From Planctomycetaceae bacterium (lineage in GTDB: Bacteria; Planctomycetota; Planctomycetia; Pirellulales; Thermoguttaceae): a stretch of 6,812 nucleotides of DNA. The stretch lies in the NCBI GenBank assembly GCA_031287585.1, contig JAITST010000144.1, positions 1 through 6,812 of the forward strand, written 5' to 3'. Every line of letters starts with the position of its first letter. Position 1 is the first letter of the stretch. Of the stretch, positions 5,856-6,812 are shown piece after piece. The translations under genes were made by a program, and so were the position numbers. The notes under the pieces were generated by a model. That model was not told the DNA's origin. It made no database searches and saw nothing but the letters and a program-made list of their open reading frames with translations.

Positions 5856-6812
5856 ATGACAAAACGAAATCCTACACGTAAAATTAAAGTTGGCAGTACA
5901 TTTATCGGCGGCGGTGAACCGGTTGTTTTGCAGAGTATGTGCGCAACGAAGACAGTTGATGTTGCGGCTACTGCGGCGGCGGCGGAGTTGTTGCGTGACG
6001 CTGGTGCGATGCTTGTTCGGATTGCTGTTGACACGCCGTCCGACGCGGAAGCGTTGTCTGAAATACGGCAGCGGACTACTGCTAATCTTTCGGTTGACTT
6101 ACAGGAAAACTGGCGGCTTGCCGAACGTGTTGCTCCATTTGTTGATAAAATCCGTTACAATCCGGGACACCTTCATCATACTGAAACGGAAATGAGTTGG
6201 CGCGAGAAAGTGAAACGTATCGCGGCAATCGCGGAGACGAACGATTGTGCGTTGCGGGTCGGTGTAAACTGCGGAAGTCTCGCCCCGAATCAGGTGAGTG
6301 CGGACGACCCGATTTTTATCAGTGCGTTAGAACATACGCAGTATCTCGACAGCATCGGTTTCACTCGTTACTGTGTTTCGTTGAAATCGTCTAACGCAGC
6401 GGCTGTCATTGCGGTCAATCGGCGTTTCGCGGCTGAGCGTCCTGATGTCCCGTTACATCTTGGAGTAACGGAGGCGGGAATGCCGCCGGAGGGAATTATG
6501 AAGTCGCGGCTCGCGTTGGAGACGTTACTCGGCGAAGGAATCGGCGACACGATACGTGTTTCGTTGACTGTTCCGAACGAGAGGAAAACGGAAGAAATCC
6601 AAGCGGGGCGCATGATTCTCGACAACGTTTCAAGAGGCATCGTGCTAACGGAAAAGGATTGGCAACCGCAGCGTTTGAATATAGTAAGTTGTCCAAGTTG
6701 TGCAAGAGTACAAAATTCAGCGTTCGTAGAACTAGCCCAACGAGTCCGCGAAGCAACAAAGTTTGCGTCCGGCTTACCGATAACGATTGCGGTTATGGGC
6801 TGCCGTGTAAAC
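5856..6812 (+). CDS. ispG: IspG, HMBPP synthase, partial at the 3' end
   Basis: This reads as 4-hydroxy-3-methylbut-2-enyl diphosphate synthase (GcpE/IspG), the cytoplasmic Fe-S enzyme that reduces MEcPP to HMBPP in the MEP isoprenoid pathway. The 319 visible codons include QSM near 26-28, DKIRYNPGH (97-105), LRVGVNCGSL (133-142), HLGVTEAG (201-208) and GIGDTIRVSLT (228-238). The three [4Fe-4S] ligands are all present as Cys279, Cys282 (CPSC) and Cys316 (MGC). The final NGPGE region, with a further conserved Glu, lies beyond the window, so roughly 40-60 residues are missing only because the window ends. Length fits the short bacterial form without the large inserted domain of plant and some bacterial enzymes. 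The usual DIHF motif is replaced by DLQEN at 81-85. The ATG at 5856 is chosen because the protein then starts just before the family's VG..IGG motif; GTG at 5832 is possible. No Shine-Dalgarno site is seen. Confidence 0.95.
   Translation, partial: MTKRNPTRKIKVGSTFIGGGEPVVLQSMCATKTVDVAATAAAAELLRDAGAMLVRIAVDTPSDAEALSEIRQRTTANLSVDLQENWRLAERVAPFVDKIRYNPGHLHHTETEMSWREKVKRIAAIAETNDCALRVGVNCGSLAPNQVSADDPIFISALEHTQYLDSIGFTRYCVSLKSSNAAAVIAVNRRFAAERPDVPLHLGVTEAGMPPEGIMKSRLALETLLGEGIGDTIRVSLTVPNERKTEEIQAGRMILDNVSRGIVLTEKDWQPQRLNIVSCPSCARVQNSAFVELAQRVREATKFASGLPITIAVMGCRVN

Noticed and set aside
1..6812. CRISPR array, riboswitch or defence cluster
   Set aside because: No regularly spaced direct repeats, no conserved aptamer pattern I can recognise, and no neighbouring defence-type proteins.

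Overview
The window looks like a bacterial chromosome segment from the phylum Planctomycetota, probably a relative of the Pirellulales. This is inferred from three things: a Hanks-type Ser/Thr kinase with the N-terminal segment and 'KGFFL..YK.LG.LGTGGMS.VYLAEH' opening that I associate with planctomycetal kinases, genes mostly lacking Shine-Dalgarno sites, and an IspG with non-proteobacterial signatures. No rRNA or taxonomic marker is present, so this placement is an inference.

Layout from left to right. Positions 1-818 (minus strand) hold the decayed front part of an ISKra4-like transposase gene, broken by several frameshifts and an apparent internal deletion, and running off the left edge. 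Positions 819-1333 are a non-coding AT-rich stretch carrying a perfect 16-bp inverted repeat (975-1073) that may be a dispersed repeat or a MITE-like element. Positions 1334-2947 (minus) encode a membrane-anchored Ser/Thr kinase. A previously unlisted 30-codon ORF (2940-3032, minus) with the only good Shine-Dalgarno site in the window overlaps the kinase start by 8 nt. A tRNA-Gly(CCC) gene (3138-3208, minus) follows, with its own consensus promoter. Positions 3303-5615 (minus) encode a secreted, probable GH129/GH101-related glycoside hydrolase. Positions 5616-5855 form a divergent regulatory region, and 5856 to the right edge (plus) holds most of ispG, the Fe-S enzyme of the MEP isoprenoid pathway.

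The genes do not form one obvious pathway. The hydrolase, tRNA, small ORF and kinase all point the same way (gaps of 94 and 105 nt), so read-through is possible, but each section seems able to start its own transcript. The best regulatory signals are in the divergent region. A TTGACA-17-TACAAT promoter drives ispG and a TTGAGA-17-TATATT promoter drives the hydrolase. A perfect GAGAAT-C-ATTCTC palindrome resembling a Fur-family operator lies across the -35 and spacer of the hydrolase promoter.

The most interesting items are the hidden small ORF translationally overlapping the kinase, the Fur-like palindrome between an Fe-S enzyme gene and a secreted hydrolase gene, and the 99-bp inverted-repeat element. 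I did not see a clear new defence system, CRISPR array or toxin system.
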